Positions 50,663 through 59,849 of a stretch of 64,000 nt of DNA are shown in pieces (positions within the stretch are counted from its first letter, which is position 1; each line of letters opens with the position of its first letter). A program made the position numbers and the translations under genes. The notes under the pieces are model-generated. The model was not told the DNA's origin. It was given only the letters and a program-made list of their open reading frames with translations, and did no database searches. The stretch spans positions 62,001-126,000 of the forward strand of contig NZ_AP025281.1 in NCBI RefSeq assembly GCF_024347195.1, read 5' to 3'. This DNA is from Aliamphritea hakodatensis (GTDB lineage: Bacteria > Pseudomonadota > Gammaproteobacteria > Pseudomonadales > Balneatricaceae).

Positions 50663-53281
50663 ATGACAACTACGCAAAACAGACAGGGAGAGGTTGAAGA
50701 GCAAGAACTTCAGGACATGGTGGCCGCCAATGATACCGGAGCCCGTATTCCTGAAGGCTGGCAGGGTAAGGTACTACTCGGTGCGGCACTGTTCTGGTCA
50801 CTGTTCCAGCTGTGGATCGCCTCGCCACTTCCTTTTTATGACTGGCCTTTAATCGGCAGTTTCGGCATTTTCAACGACACTGAAATCCGTGCAATTCACT
50901 TAGGTTTTGCCACCTTTCTGGCATTCACTGCCTACCCGGCGCTGACTCGGTCTCCACGTCACCACATTCCTCTGACCGATATCGGCCTGTGCCTGATCGG
51001 CGCATTCAGTGCGTCCTATATTTTCCTGTTTTATGATCAGTTAGTGAGCCGTCCGGGCCTGCCGAATACGCAGGATCTGGTGGTATCTGTGATCGGTCTG
51101 GTGTTGCTGCTGGAAGCTGCCCGCCGGACACTGGGGCCGCCACTGATGGTGGTGGCAATTGTGTTCCTGACTTACTCGCTGGCCGGCCCCTATATGCCGG
51201 ATATCATTGCGCATAAAGGGGTGTCACTGGAAGAACTGGTTAACCACCAGTGGCTGACCACGGAAGGGGTTTTTGGTATTGCGCTGGGTGTATCGTCCAG
51301 TTTCGTGTTCCTGTTTGTACTCTTTGGTGCCTTGCTGGATAAAGCCGGTGCCGGTAACTACTTCATTCAGGTAGCCTTTTCCCTGCTGGGCCATATGCGC
51401 GGCGGCCCTGCCAAGGCGGCGGTAGTGTCTTCCGGCCTGACTGGCCTGATCTCCGGTTCGTCCATTGCCAACGTGGTGACCACCGGTACTTTTACTATTC
51501 CGATGATGAAACGGGTGGGCTTTACCTCTGAGAAAGCCGGTGCCGTTGAAGTAGCATCTTCGGTTAATGGCCAGATCATGCCACCGGTGATGGGGGCTGC
51601 GGCCTTCCTGATGGTGGAGTACGTGGGCATTTCCTACGTACAGGTGATTACCCATGCCTTTCTGCCGGCACTGATTTCCTACCTGGCGCTGATCTATATC
51701 GTGCACCTTGAAGCGCTGAAGCTGGATATGCAGGGCCTGCCACGTCGCGGTGCGGTGAAACCCTGGCAGCTGCGCATTTTCGGCATGCTGACCGGTTTCC
51801 TGCTGACGGCTGGTTTGGCCGCAGCGGTGTATTTTGGCATTGGCTGGATCAAGCCGATGTTTGGCGACTACGCGGGCATTGTTATCGCGCTGCTGTTAGG
51901 CGGTGCTTACCTGTTCCTGCTCAGCTATGCGGCGAAAGTGCCTGATCTGCAGCTGGATGATCCGAATTCACCTATGGTGCAGTTACCGGAAGTGGCCCCG
52001 ACAGTTAAGTCAGGTCTGCATTTCTTACTGCCGGTTGTGGTGCTGGTCTGGTGTCTGATGGTTGAACGTCTGTCGCCGGGCCTGTCGGCATTCTGGGCCA
52101 CCGTACTGATGATCTTCATTCTGGTCACCCAGCGTCCGCTGATTGCCTGGTTCCGTAATGAACAGGGAATCGCGCATCGTCTGCGTCAGGGGGCCAATGA
52201 GCTGGTCGACGGCCTGATTGTCGGTGCCCGGAACATGATAGGTATCGGCATTGCGACGGCCACGGCGGGTATTATTGTCGGAGCCGTCTCACAGACCGGT
52301 GTAGGTTCTGTACTGGCGGATCTGGTGGAAGTGTTGTCCATGGGCAACCTGCTGCTGATGCTGATCCTGACAGCGGTTCTCAGCCTGATTCTGGGCATGG
52401 GCCTGCCGACGACGGCAAACTACATTGTTGTTTCTTCTCTGTTGGCGCCGGTGGTTATCTCACTGGGCCAGGAATCCGGATTAATTGTCCCGCTGATTGC
52501 GGTGCATCTGTTCGTATTCTACTTCGGCATTATGGCAGACGTGACCCCACCGGTCGGTCTGGCCTCTTTTGCCGCGGCGGCAGTGTCCGGTGGTGATCCC
52601 ATCCGGACCGGTTTTGTCGCCTTCAGCTACAGCCTGCGTACGGCGGCGCTGCCGTTCCTGTTTATCTTCAACACTGATCTGTTGCTGATAGACGTGACCT
52701 GGCTTGAAGGAATCCAGATCTTCATCGTGGCAACCATTGCGATGCTGATCTTTACCGCTGCGACCCAGGGGTATTTCTTCGCCCGTAACCGTTGGTACGA
52801 AACTGTCTTACTGCTGCTGATCGCCTTTTCGATGTTCCGCCCGGGTTTCTGGATGGACCGGATCGTTGAGCCTTATCAGCAGATTGCTCCACAGGCACTG
52901 GTTCAGGCGGCGGATGATATCGCCCCGGGAACCGAACTGCGCTTCTGGATCGATGGCGAAGATGCTGTCGGTAACCAGCGTTCATTCCTGGCCAATCTGG
53001 TGCTGGGTGAAGGTGCCGATGGTGCCGAGCGGCTGGCCAATACAGGCGTGGAACTGTTGGACAATAATGGTAAGACCGTCGTGGACTTTGTTGCCTTCGA
53101 CAGCGCAGCAGAGCGTGCCGGACTCGCCTTTGATCAGGTGATTACCGGTGTCGAGGCACCGCAGGTGCAACCTGCCAAGCAGCTGATGTATATCCCTGCC
53201 GGGATGTTGCTGCTGGGGCTGATTGCCCTGCAACGGCGACGTCGCAGTGCCCAGGCTAAGCTGACCCCCGCCGAAGCGTAA
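50663..53281 (+). CDS. TRAP transporter permease, fused 4TM/12TM subunits with C-terminal DUF3394
   Basis: 872 aa from ATG 50663 (GGAG six bases upstream). The small and large TRAP membrane subunits are joined in one chain, as usual for TAXI systems. The large part has SGLTGLISGSSIANVVTTGT and LGMGLPTTANYIVVSSLLAP. After the last helix block, about 120 residues (from IAPGTELRFWIDG) form a soluble domain like DUF3394, and a final helix precedes an Arg-rich end. It takes up an organic acid or amino acid driven by an ion gradient; the ligand is unknown. Confidence 0.92.
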   Translation: MTTTQNRQGEVEEQELQDMVAANDTGARIPEGWQGKVLLGAALFWSLFQLWIASPLPFYDWPLIGSFGIFNDTEIRAIHLGFATFLAFTAYPALTRSPRHHIPLTDIGLCLIGAFSASYIFLFYDQLVSRPGLPNTQDLVVSVIGLVLLLEAARRTLGPPLMVVAIVFLTYSLAGPYMPDIIAHKGVSLEELVNHQWLTTEGVFGIALGVSSSFVFLFVLFGALLDKAGAGNYFIQVAFSLLGHMRGGPAKAAVVSSGLTGLISGSSIANVVTTGTFTIPMMKRVGFTSEKAGAVEVASSVNGQIMPPVMGAAAFLMVEYVGISYVQVITHAFLPALISYLALIYIVHLEALKLDMQGLPRRGAVKPWQLRIFGMLTGFLLTAGLAAAVYFGIGWIKPMFGDYAGIVIALLLGGAYLFLLSYAAKVPDLQLDDPNSPMVQLPEVAPTVKSGLHFLLPVVVLVWCLMVERLSPGLSAFWATVLMIFILVTQRPLIAWFRNEQGIAHRLRQGANELVDGLIVGARNMIGIGIATATAGIIVGAVSQTGVGSVLADLVEVLSMGNLLLMLILTAVLSLILGMGLPTTANYIVVSSLLAPVVISLGQESGLIVPLIAVHLFVFYFGIMADVTPPVGLASFAAAAVSGGDPIRTGFVAFSYSLRTAALPFLFIFNTDLLLIDVTWLEGIQIFIVATIAMLIFTAATQGYFFARNRWYETVLLLLIAFSMFRPGFWMDRIVEPYQQIAPQALVQAADDIAPGTELRFWIDGEDAVGNQRSFLANLVLGEGADGAERLANTGVELLDNNGKTVVDFVAFDSAAERAGLAFDQVITGVEAPQVQPAKQLMYIPAGMLLLGLIALQRRRRSAQAKLTPAEA

Positions 53282-53347
53282 TCCGCAACGGCAATTATTA
53301 TCCGGCAGCCCACAGAATGGGGTGCCGGAACATTCGAGGATTGAGTG

Positions 53348-53779
53348 ATGTTTAAGAAAGTACTGGTACCGGTGGATGTGTCTGAACCTGAATTTATTCA
53401 GGACGCACTGAAGCTGGCACTGCGGGAAGTACAGGATAATCAGGCGGAATTGCATCTGGTCACTGTGGTGTCCGGGTTCAGTAACTCGCTGGTGGCCTCG
53501 TTTTTCAGTGAAAGCGATCATCAGCATGCCATGACGGAAGTGGCCCGCAAGTTCAAAAAATATGCGGACTCAGTATTGCCGGAAGATGTTCATCCGGTAC
53601 TGAAAGTGTACGAAGGATCACCCGCGGAAATGATTATCCGCTACATCCGCAAAAAGGACATTGATCTGGTGGTTATGTCCGCCCATCACCGTTCCCGAAT
53701 GAATGAATTCCTGCTGGGCTCTGTCTCAGCACGGGTAGCAGAACGGGCCGGATGCTCGGTGATGCTGCTGAAAAACTGA
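53348..53779 (+). CDS. Universal stress protein (UspA family)
   Basis: 143 aa. Begins MFKKVLVPVDVSEPEF and ends GSVSARVAERAGCSVMLLK; the ATP-binding G-x2-G-x9-G-(S/T) loop is only partly kept (LGSVSARVAERAGCSV). A UspA gene directly after a TRAP permease recalls teaD of Halomonas elongata, which modulates ectoine uptake by TeaABC, so it may regulate this transporter. Start at ATG 53348; a GTG just before it is also in frame. Confidence 0.88.
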   Translation: MFKKVLVPVDVSEPEFIQDALKLALREVQDNQAELHLVTVVSGFSNSLVASFFSESDHQHAMTEVARKFKKYADSVLPEDVHPVLKVYEGSPAEMIIRYIRKKDIDLVVMSAHHRSRMNEFLLGSVSARVAERAGCSVMLLKN

Positions 53780-53990
53780 CTTTAGTCAGGATTGCTTGTT
53801 AAGGGCAGGTTGTTTGCTATGTTTGTGAAGGGGAATTTCCCATAGCAGGCGTAACCTGTCCTGATTACGGAAGGATCAGGCCTGAGCCAAAGCCGATTCT
53901 GATGGTCGGTCACGAAACTGCACAGACGGTGTGACCGGACATCACTCAACTGAAACCTAAAAACAAACGGCCTCAGGGGCCGGCAGACCG

Positions 53991-54218
53991 ATGAACGTAG
54001 CAGACGCATATCAACCTGTAACACCTATCGAATTCGTTTTAAAAATCCGTGAAATTGCTGCTGACAGCTGGTGGGTATACCGCCATGAAATCATGTCCGG
54101 AGGTATGCTTAAGCATATGTCCCGGGTGGTTTTCTTTGGCCGCAGCCGTGAAGAAGCGGAACAGTGGATTGATCACCAGCGCCAGGAAGGCACTGTGTAT
54201 CTGTTGTCAGATAACTGA
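53991..54218 (+). CDS. Small protein of unknown function
   Basis: 75 aa, MNVADAYQPVTPIEFVLKIRE, rich in Trp and charged residues, no signal peptide or membrane helix. I do not recognise the family. The 210 bases before it contain two hairpins (GCTATG/CATAGC about 53819-53845, and CGGTCAC/GTGACCG about 53910-53938) and no strong ribosome site. It ends 16 bases before the convergent Fic gene. Confidence 0.65.
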   Translation: MNVADAYQPVTPIEFVLKIREIAADSWWVYRHEIMSGGMLKHMSRVVFFGRSREEAEQWIDHQRQEGTVYLLSDN

Positions 54219-54234
54219 TCACTGAAGCCCGTAC

Positions 54235-55338
54235 TCAGTACGGGCTGACTGTGTTGCTGTCCTGACGCATCAGTTCCATGAGTTTAGGATGGACGAAAAG
54301 CTTCTCTTTTCCGGCGGATGTTTCCTGTAATACGCCAATGGCGCTTAATTGCCTCAGGTAAGTGGATGCTGTCTGGCGCTTGGCGATGCCATTTTCCACC
54401 AGATTACTGATACGGCAGTAAGGCTGCTCAAAAATCAGCTGAATCAGCTCATAGCTGTATATCTTGGGTAACTGTTGCCGGACATATTCTGCTGTCAGAT
54501 TCATCAGTTCCGTGATCGCAGATATCTTATCGCGGGTCCATATCGCGGTTTGCTCTACACCCCTGAGCATAAACAGCAGCCAGTTCTCCCACGCCTGTTC
54601 CCGGGTTACTTCTGTTAGTAAACGGTAGTAGTCCTGCTTGTGCTGGACGATATAGCGGCTCAGATACAGGATGGGCAGAGTTAACAGGTTCTGTTCAATC
54701 AGATACAGGACATTGATGATCCGACCGGTACGGCCATTACCGTCCAGAAACGGGTGAATAGCTTCGAACTGATAATGGCTGACAGCCATTTTAATCAGCG
54801 GATCGAGATCATCGTCAGCATGAAGAAAGCCTTCCCAGTTACTTAATAAGCCCCGGATAACATCCTCGCCGGCTGGTGGGGTATAGATAATATCTCCGGT
54901 TGTCTGATTTTCGATGACGGTACCGGGAATTTTACGGACGTCCATGTGCGTGTTTTTCAGCGTGCTGCAGACTTCGGTTGCTGTTGCCGTACATAGCGGC
55001 CGGCTTCCCAGTTGTGCAAAGCCCTGCTGCAGTGCTGTGCGGTAACGCAGGGCCTCTTTTGTCGCGTGATCGGCACCGGTATCTTCCCGGGCATACTGAA
55101 ACAGGCGGTCCGTGGTGGTGACAATGTTTTCGATTTCTGAGCTGTCTTTGGCTTCCAGCAGAGGCAGGAGATTAATAAGCATGCTCTGATTAGGCAAAAG
55201 TTGACCTGCCTGTTTAAGTTCAGCAAGGGCGGCACGTGCCGGTATACAGGCTTTCAGAACCGCCCGGGTTTCTGTAGTTTCAGTGTTGGGCGGTAACAAA
55301 GGCAGTTGGTTATAAGCCTGGTCTGCTGTCCATGTCAT
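54235..55338 (-). CDS. Fic family protein (AMPylase) with C-terminal helix-turn-helix
   Basis: 367 aa, start at ATG 55338 behind AGGA (MTWTADQAYNQLPLLPP). The Fic active site HPFLDGNGRTGR is at residues 195-206. The inhibitory motif [S/T]xxxE[G/N] is present near the N-terminus as S66-S-E-I-E70-N71, so this is a class II, self-inhibited Fic. A C-terminal winged helix (RISNLVENGIAKRQTASTYLRQL) could bind DNA. These proteins transfer AMP, or related groups, to target proteins; the target is unknown. The half-site array just upstream suggests self-regulation. Confidence 0.92.
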   Translation of the reverse strand: MTWTADQAYNQLPLLPPNTETTETRAVLKACIPARAALAELKQAGQLLPNQSMLINLLPLLEAKDSSEIENIVTTTDRLFQYAREDTGADHATKEALRYRTALQQGFAQLGSRPLCTATATEVCSTLKNTHMDVRKIPGTVIENQTTGDIIYTPPAGEDVIRGLLSNWEGFLHADDDLDPLIKMAVSHYQFEAIHPFLDGNGRTGRIINVLYLIEQNLLTLPILYLSRYIVQHKQDYYRLLTEVTREQAWENWLLFMLRGVEQTAIWTRDKISAITELMNLTAEYVRQQLPKIYSYELIQLIFEQPYCRISNLVENGIAKRQTASTYLRQLSAIGVLQETSAGKEKLFVHPKLMELMRQDSNTVSPY

Positions 55339-55357
55339 GTTTAATTTCCTGAAGAAT

Positions 55358-55445
55358 ATCGACATGATTCGTCTGTTTGGCAGTGTATGTCGATATGATC
55401 GACACAACAAGTTTATATGTCGATTTTGTGATCTTTTATCGACAT
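55358..55445. promoter_or_regulatory. Array of five half-sites upstream of the Fic gene
   Basis: Reverse half-sites ATCGACAT at 55358-55365, ATCGACA(C) at 55398-55405 and ATCGACAT at 55438-55445 are spaced exactly 40 bases apart. Forward half-sites ATGTCGAT at 55387-55394 and 55417-55424 are 30 apart. The pair at 55388-55404 forms TGTCGAT-ATG-ATCGACA. All lie within 110 bases of the Fic start. Confidence 0.72.
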
Positions 55446-55595
55446 GATGATCTGGCCGGATCACGGAAAGGTCATAAGTTGTGCATCGTCATACTGATAC
55501 AAACAGCGTTCAGTCCGGATGAGTTCAGCCCGGGCGCTTTGCCCGCTAAAATGCCGTGGTACGGGGCTGAGGGGGTCTGTGCGGCTGGCGTGATG

Positions 55596-56642
55596 CTACA
55601 GCGTCAGCGGGAGCAGGCAGCGGATGGCGCTCTGGTCACCGGCGTCCAGTAGCTGACCGCCCAGTTGCTGACACTGGCTGTGCAGCTGCTGTTGCAGGTG
55701 TTGGCTCCAAGGGGTCCGGGTAAATACCGGCTGGCCGTGGGGCTGAGTCAGGTTCAGCAGTAGCTGCGCGGCGCCGGATGCGCTGACGCTGAGTTTCAGG
55801 TCCTGGCCGCCGGCCTGCAGAATGGCCAGTTCGGTGGCCGTAATCAGTAATTGCTGCAGCGGTTGCGGTGCGCTCTGAATTTCAGACGGTAACTGTTCAT
55901 CCAGGCTGTAATCCAGCAGCCAGCCTTCCCGGCGGCTTTGGGGCAGGAATATCTGTAACACTTCATTGAGCAGGTTACTGAGGCTCACCGGCCGGGATGC
56001 TTCTGTTGTAGCAGAGTTTTGCAGCAGGCTGACGCTGTTATGCAGGCGTTGTTGCCGGGCATGCAGTTCATGGCTCAGGTCCCGGGCGACCGGGTTCAGT
56101 TCCAGTTGCTGCAAACGGCGACTTTGTTGCAGCAGAGGGGTAATTTGCTGCTGCAGTTCAACCGCAGCACACTGCAATAATCCATCCTGATGGCCGTTGC
56201 TGGCGGGCTGATCCGATTGCTGGCGGGCGGTTTTAATATCCCGGTAGGAACGTAACGCCACCACCACCGAGGTGAGCAGGCGTGAAGCGGACAGCTCAGC
56301 TTTACTCAGGTAGTCGTTAATGTCGTAGTTAACAATGACCTGGGCTTCCGGGGCGTAGCCCGGGTGGCCGGTACGGAGAATGATGCGGATATCCTGATTA
56401 TTCAGCTGGTTACGGATGAAATCCACCAGTTGCAGACCTTCGTGATCGGTTTCCATGACCACGTCCAGCAGGGCCAGGGCGATGTCCTGCTGCTGTTCCA
56501 GAATCTGCCGCGCTTCTGCCCCGTTCATTGCACTGATCAGTTCGATACCACGCTGCTCGAATTCGTAGCCACGGAAGATCATCCGGGTAATGCCGTGGAT
56601 GCCTTCTTCATCGTCAACTATCAGTACTTTCCAGGGGGTCAT
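55596..56642 (-). CDS. Response regulator with a C-terminal half resembling a degenerate kinase
   Basis: 348 aa. The N-terminal receiver is intact: Asp10/Asp11 (LIVDDEEG), phospho-acceptor Asp60 (ALLDVVM), Thr in ILRTGHPG, and Lys in DYLSKAE. It resembles receivers usually followed by DUF3369 and an output domain. Here the rest (about 150-348) is Gln- and Leu-rich and has the layout of a histidine kinase (dimerisation helices, then an ATPase-like fold), but no clear N or G boxes. No DNA-binding or enzymatic output is recognised. It lies 40 bases after the AraC-like gene, in the same direction. Confidence 0.75.
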   Translation of the reverse strand: MTPWKVLIVDDEEGIHGITRMIFRGYEFEQRGIELISAMNGAEARQILEQQQDIALALLDVVMETDHEGLQLVDFIRNQLNNQDIRIILRTGHPGYAPEAQVIVNYDINDYLSKAELSASRLLTSVVVALRSYRDIKTARQQSDQPASNGHQDGLLQCAAVELQQQITPLLQQSRRLQQLELNPVARDLSHELHARQQRLHNSVSLLQNSATTEASRPVSLSNLLNEVLQIFLPQSRREGWLLDYSLDEQLPSEIQSAPQPLQQLLITATELAILQAGGQDLKLSVSASGAAQLLLNLTQPHGQPVFTRTPWSQHLQQQLHSQCQQLGGQLLDAGDQSAIRCLLPLTL

Positions 56643-56682
56643 ATGCGCCGTTATCTGATTTATGTCGGTTACGCGTGATTGG

Positions 56683-59600
56683 TTATTTTGCCAGCAATTC
56701 CAGTGTTTGTGCCAGCTGTTTTATTTTTGCATCCGCCTGCCAGTGACGATAGAAGTGCATCGCTTCCTGTAAACAGTAGCGGGCCAGCGTTTTCTGGCCG
56801 TTGTGGTGCAGAAAATCGGCGTAGCGTTCGTTGACCAGTGCCCGGTGGAAGCTGAACTGCTGACGGTCAGCCGCCTGCAGCGCCTGCTCGTAGTAGCGGA
56901 CGGTGGTCTGGCTGTCCGGCTGAAAGCGGCTCTGTTCGGCCTGCAGTAGTTGCAGCTGACAGTTAAAGTTGTCCGGACTCTGGGTCGCCCACAGTTCCAG
57001 CCGGGAGATCAGCTGTTCGGTTTCCAGCTGACGCCGCCGGCTGATGGCCTGTTGCTGGCCGGCCTGTATCAGCCGCATCAGGGTTGTGCAGAACAGGGCT
57101 TCACTGACACCGAAATAACCTGCCAGCTCGTTTTCCAGCCGGGCTTCCCAGCGGTACAGATCCGGCCAGAGGTGCTGCTGGTCCAGCAGTAATGCGCTGA
57201 TGCAGCAACTGACGGCCTGCCATCCATGCTGATAGCTCAGGCTGGCCGGGGGCGGTTCAGTGCCTTGCAACTGGCGAATGACTGTCAGGGCTGAGCCTTC
57301 CAGCCAGGCGGCCTGGGTGTGCTGTTGCCGGGTAAGCATCTGCTGGTGTTGCTGTTGCAGTTGCGGATACAGCTCACCCAGCGGGGTATTGCTGAACAAA
57401 TCCAGCTGGGCAGCCAGTAGCTGGCCTTCGCTGAGGGTTGGCCACTGATGGTGGCTGGTGGCCAGTTCCAGTGTGTGAGTAAGCTGCTGACGGACTTCCT
57501 GTAACGGGCTGAACCAGTGCTGCACCTGGCTGTTCAGCCGCAGGGCGGCACTGCCCGTCTGGACCGGATGGTGTGTGCTGTCTGCCAGATGCATGGCTTT
57601 GCTGGTAAAACTGCGGGCCAGTTGGGTGTCGGCACAGAACCAGCTGGCCACCCAGGCGTAACTGCTGAAGGCAAAGGCTGCCAGCGGCGAGCCGGGATGC
57701 TGCAGGCAGTGTTCGGTCATCCGGCCGATGGCGCAGGCTGCCAGCAACGGCTGGCTGAGCTGGCGGGCCAGCAGGCTGATGTGTTCCAGCAGCTGCAGCT
57801 GAAGATTGTCATCCGGTGTTTCAATCTGGCGGCTGTCGCGGCTGGAAATCCGGCTGATCCGTTCCAGCTGGCTGAGCAAGAGATTGAGCTGCTCGCTGTG
57901 CGCTGTCGGCAGTGGCCGGTGATCTGTTTTCAATTGCTGGCAAAGTACTTCAAGGGCGTTTTCTGGCCGGTTCTGTGCCTGATACAGACGGGCCTGTAAC
58001 AGAGAACGACGGGTTTGGTAATGGGGCAGTAAAGCTGCATCCGGCTGTTTCCGGATCGCCTGCAGGCAGTGTTCTGCCTGACGGATATCACTGCTGAGCA
58101 GGTGCAGATCGGTGCTCTGTAATAACAGGTCTGTGCGCTGATCCGCATCGCTGGCGTCGGTCACGGCATATTGCAGGTACCGGGCGGCCTGAGCATAGTG
58201 TTTGTCTTCTCGGGCATATGCGGCGGCCTGCAGGTTTAACGTCTGGCGGCGGTTGTCCGGCAGGGGGTCGTCGAGGCGGTTCAGATGCCGCAGCACCGGG
58301 CCGAGCCGGTGAGCATCCTGTTGTGGCTGGGGTGGTAAATCTGTGTACAGCGTGGCAGCAAACTGCCGGTGCAGGCGTTGCTGTTCGTCATGGCTGAGTT
58401 GCCCGCAGAGAATGACCTGCAAGGCCGGATCAGCGAAGTGGTAGCTGATCTGTTCCGGGGTATGTTCTTCACGGATCAGAATGCCGGCCTGTTCTGCCGG
58501 CCACAGATGAATGGCCAGCCGGGCGATAGGGTTGCCGGTCACCCGGGCCAGTTCAGAGAGGTCGTTACTGATGCCGCCGATGGCGGCAATGTCCAGCAAT
58601 TCGCGGCTGAAGCTGGTGAGGCTGTTCAGCCGTTGCCGGAAGGCGTCTTCCCGGTTGTCTTGCTGTACCCAGTCAGCATCATTCACCGGCCCGGTGTCTA
58701 TGTTTAACGGGTCGGGTATGTGGGGTTTAATCTGTTTACGGTACTGGCTGGGGGCAATGCCCATCCAGCGTTTAAAGGCTTTCTGGAAGGCTGACTGGTT
58801 AGCAAAGCCCAGCTGAAAGGTGATTTCGCCGAAACTGAGCTGCCCCCGCTGGATAAGCTGCAGGCACAGGTCCCGGCGGGTCTGATCGTAAAGGTCCTGA
58901 AAGTTGGTGCCCAGCACGCCCAGTTTCCGTTGCAGGGTCCGCAGGCTGAGGCCCAGAGTGGCAGCGACTTCTTCCCGGCGCACGGCGCTGCCGCCTTCGG
59001 CCAGCTGCTGGCGGATGAGGTTGCGGGTCTGGGCGATAAGCGCCCCCTGCTGGTTACTTTTACTGAGCAGTGAATCGGCAAATTCCCGGTGCAGCTGGTG
59101 CATTTCGCCGTTGGCATCCAGACAGCCCAGGCTCAGATATTCACTGTTGAGCAAGACCTGATGCCGGGCCGCGCCGAATTCGACTTCAGCGGCAAAGAAT
59201 TGCTGATAGGGCTGGATATTGTCCGGTTCGGGTAAGGCCAGCCGTACCGCATGTGCCGGTACCTGCCGGCCGGTGAGCCAGCGGGGCCAGTTCACCAGAC
59301 AGGCAAGAAAGTATTCGATCGCCCGGGGATCATTCTGGTTCAGTTCCAGTGTCAGCAGGCTACCTTCCGCGGTGGGCTGCATTTCCAGCACAGCCCCTTC
59401 GATGAGCAGGGGCAGGTAATCGATCAGGCTCTGGTAAGCCTGCTCCAGTGTGGTGGCGGTTGCCATCAGAAAACCGATAGAGCCTAGTAACCGTGGCTGG
59501 GTCGCTTCCCCCAGACTGAGGGTGATCAGCGGGTTGCCGCTGGCTTCAGCCAGGGTCTGCAGGACAGACGGATAGCAGCTGACGGCAAACCGGGCACCGG

Positions 59601-59739
59601 GCTTGCTGTATTCTGCTTCGCTGAGGCCGGCACTGTCGAGCAGTTGCTGATGCAGGGTTCGTTCGCCCTGTTGTGGGAAGTGGCGTGCCAGCTGTAAAAC
59701 CGGTTCAAGCAGTTTGGCGGAGGCGCTGTTGGTCTGCAT
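56683..59739 (-). CDS. Giant AraC-family regulator with a helical-repeat C-terminus
   Basis: 1018 aa, about three times the normal AraC length. Residues about 15-200 resemble the Arabinose_bd-type ligand domain (OruR/ArgR group). Residues about 235-338 are the double helix-turn-helix (REEVAATLGLSLRTLQRKL and FGEITFQLGFANQSAFQKAF). From about 368, RLNSLTSFSRELLDIAAIGG and FADPALQVILCGQLSHDEQQ resemble the helical segment after the ATPase core in AAA/STAND sensor proteins, followed by about 500 residues of TPR-like repeats. No ATPase core is present. Likely a regulator taking a protein-protein signal as well as a small ligand. Confidence 0.8.
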   Translation of the reverse strand: MQTNSASAKLLEPVLQLARHFPQQGERTLHQQLLDSAGLSEAEYSKPGARFAVSCYPSVLQTLAEASGNPLITLSLGEATQPRLLGSIGFLMATATTLEQAYQSLIDYLPLLIEGAVLEMQPTAEGSLLTLELNQNDPRAIEYFLACLVNWPRWLTGRQVPAHAVRLALPEPDNIQPYQQFFAAEVEFGAARHQVLLNSEYLSLGCLDANGEMHQLHREFADSLLSKSNQQGALIAQTRNLIRQQLAEGGSAVRREEVAATLGLSLRTLQRKLGVLGTNFQDLYDQTRRDLCLQLIQRGQLSFGEITFQLGFANQSAFQKAFKRWMGIAPSQYRKQIKPHIPDPLNIDTGPVNDADWVQQDNREDAFRQRLNSLTSFSRELLDIAAIGGISNDLSELARVTGNPIARLAIHLWPAEQAGILIREEHTPEQISYHFADPALQVILCGQLSHDEQQRLHRQFAATLYTDLPPQPQQDAHRLGPVLRHLNRLDDPLPDNRRQTLNLQAAAYAREDKHYAQAARYLQYAVTDASDADQRTDLLLQSTDLHLLSSDIRQAEHCLQAIRKQPDAALLPHYQTRRSLLQARLYQAQNRPENALEVLCQQLKTDHRPLPTAHSEQLNLLLSQLERISRISSRDSRQIETPDDNLQLQLLEHISLLARQLSQPLLAACAIGRMTEHCLQHPGSPLAAFAFSSYAWVASWFCADTQLARSFTSKAMHLADSTHHPVQTGSAALRLNSQVQHWFSPLQEVRQQLTHTLELATSHHQWPTLSEGQLLAAQLDLFSNTPLGELYPQLQQQHQQMLTRQQHTQAAWLEGSALTVIRQLQGTEPPPASLSYQHGWQAVSCCISALLLDQQHLWPDLYRWEARLENELAGYFGVSEALFCTTLMRLIQAGQQQAISRRRQLETEQLISRLELWATQSPDNFNCQLQLLQAEQSRFQPDSQTTVRYYEQALQAADRQQFSFHRALVNERYADFLHHNGQKTLARYCLQEAMHFYRHWQADAKIKQLAQTLELLAK

Positions 59740-59849
59740 AAAAGGGGGTATCTTTGCCGCACATGCGTTTAATTGCAGAAGGTGGCATGAATTTAGGTTA
59801 TTCTCTGCCTGTTATCAGTTGCTCAGAATATCACAGAGAATCAGTAAAT

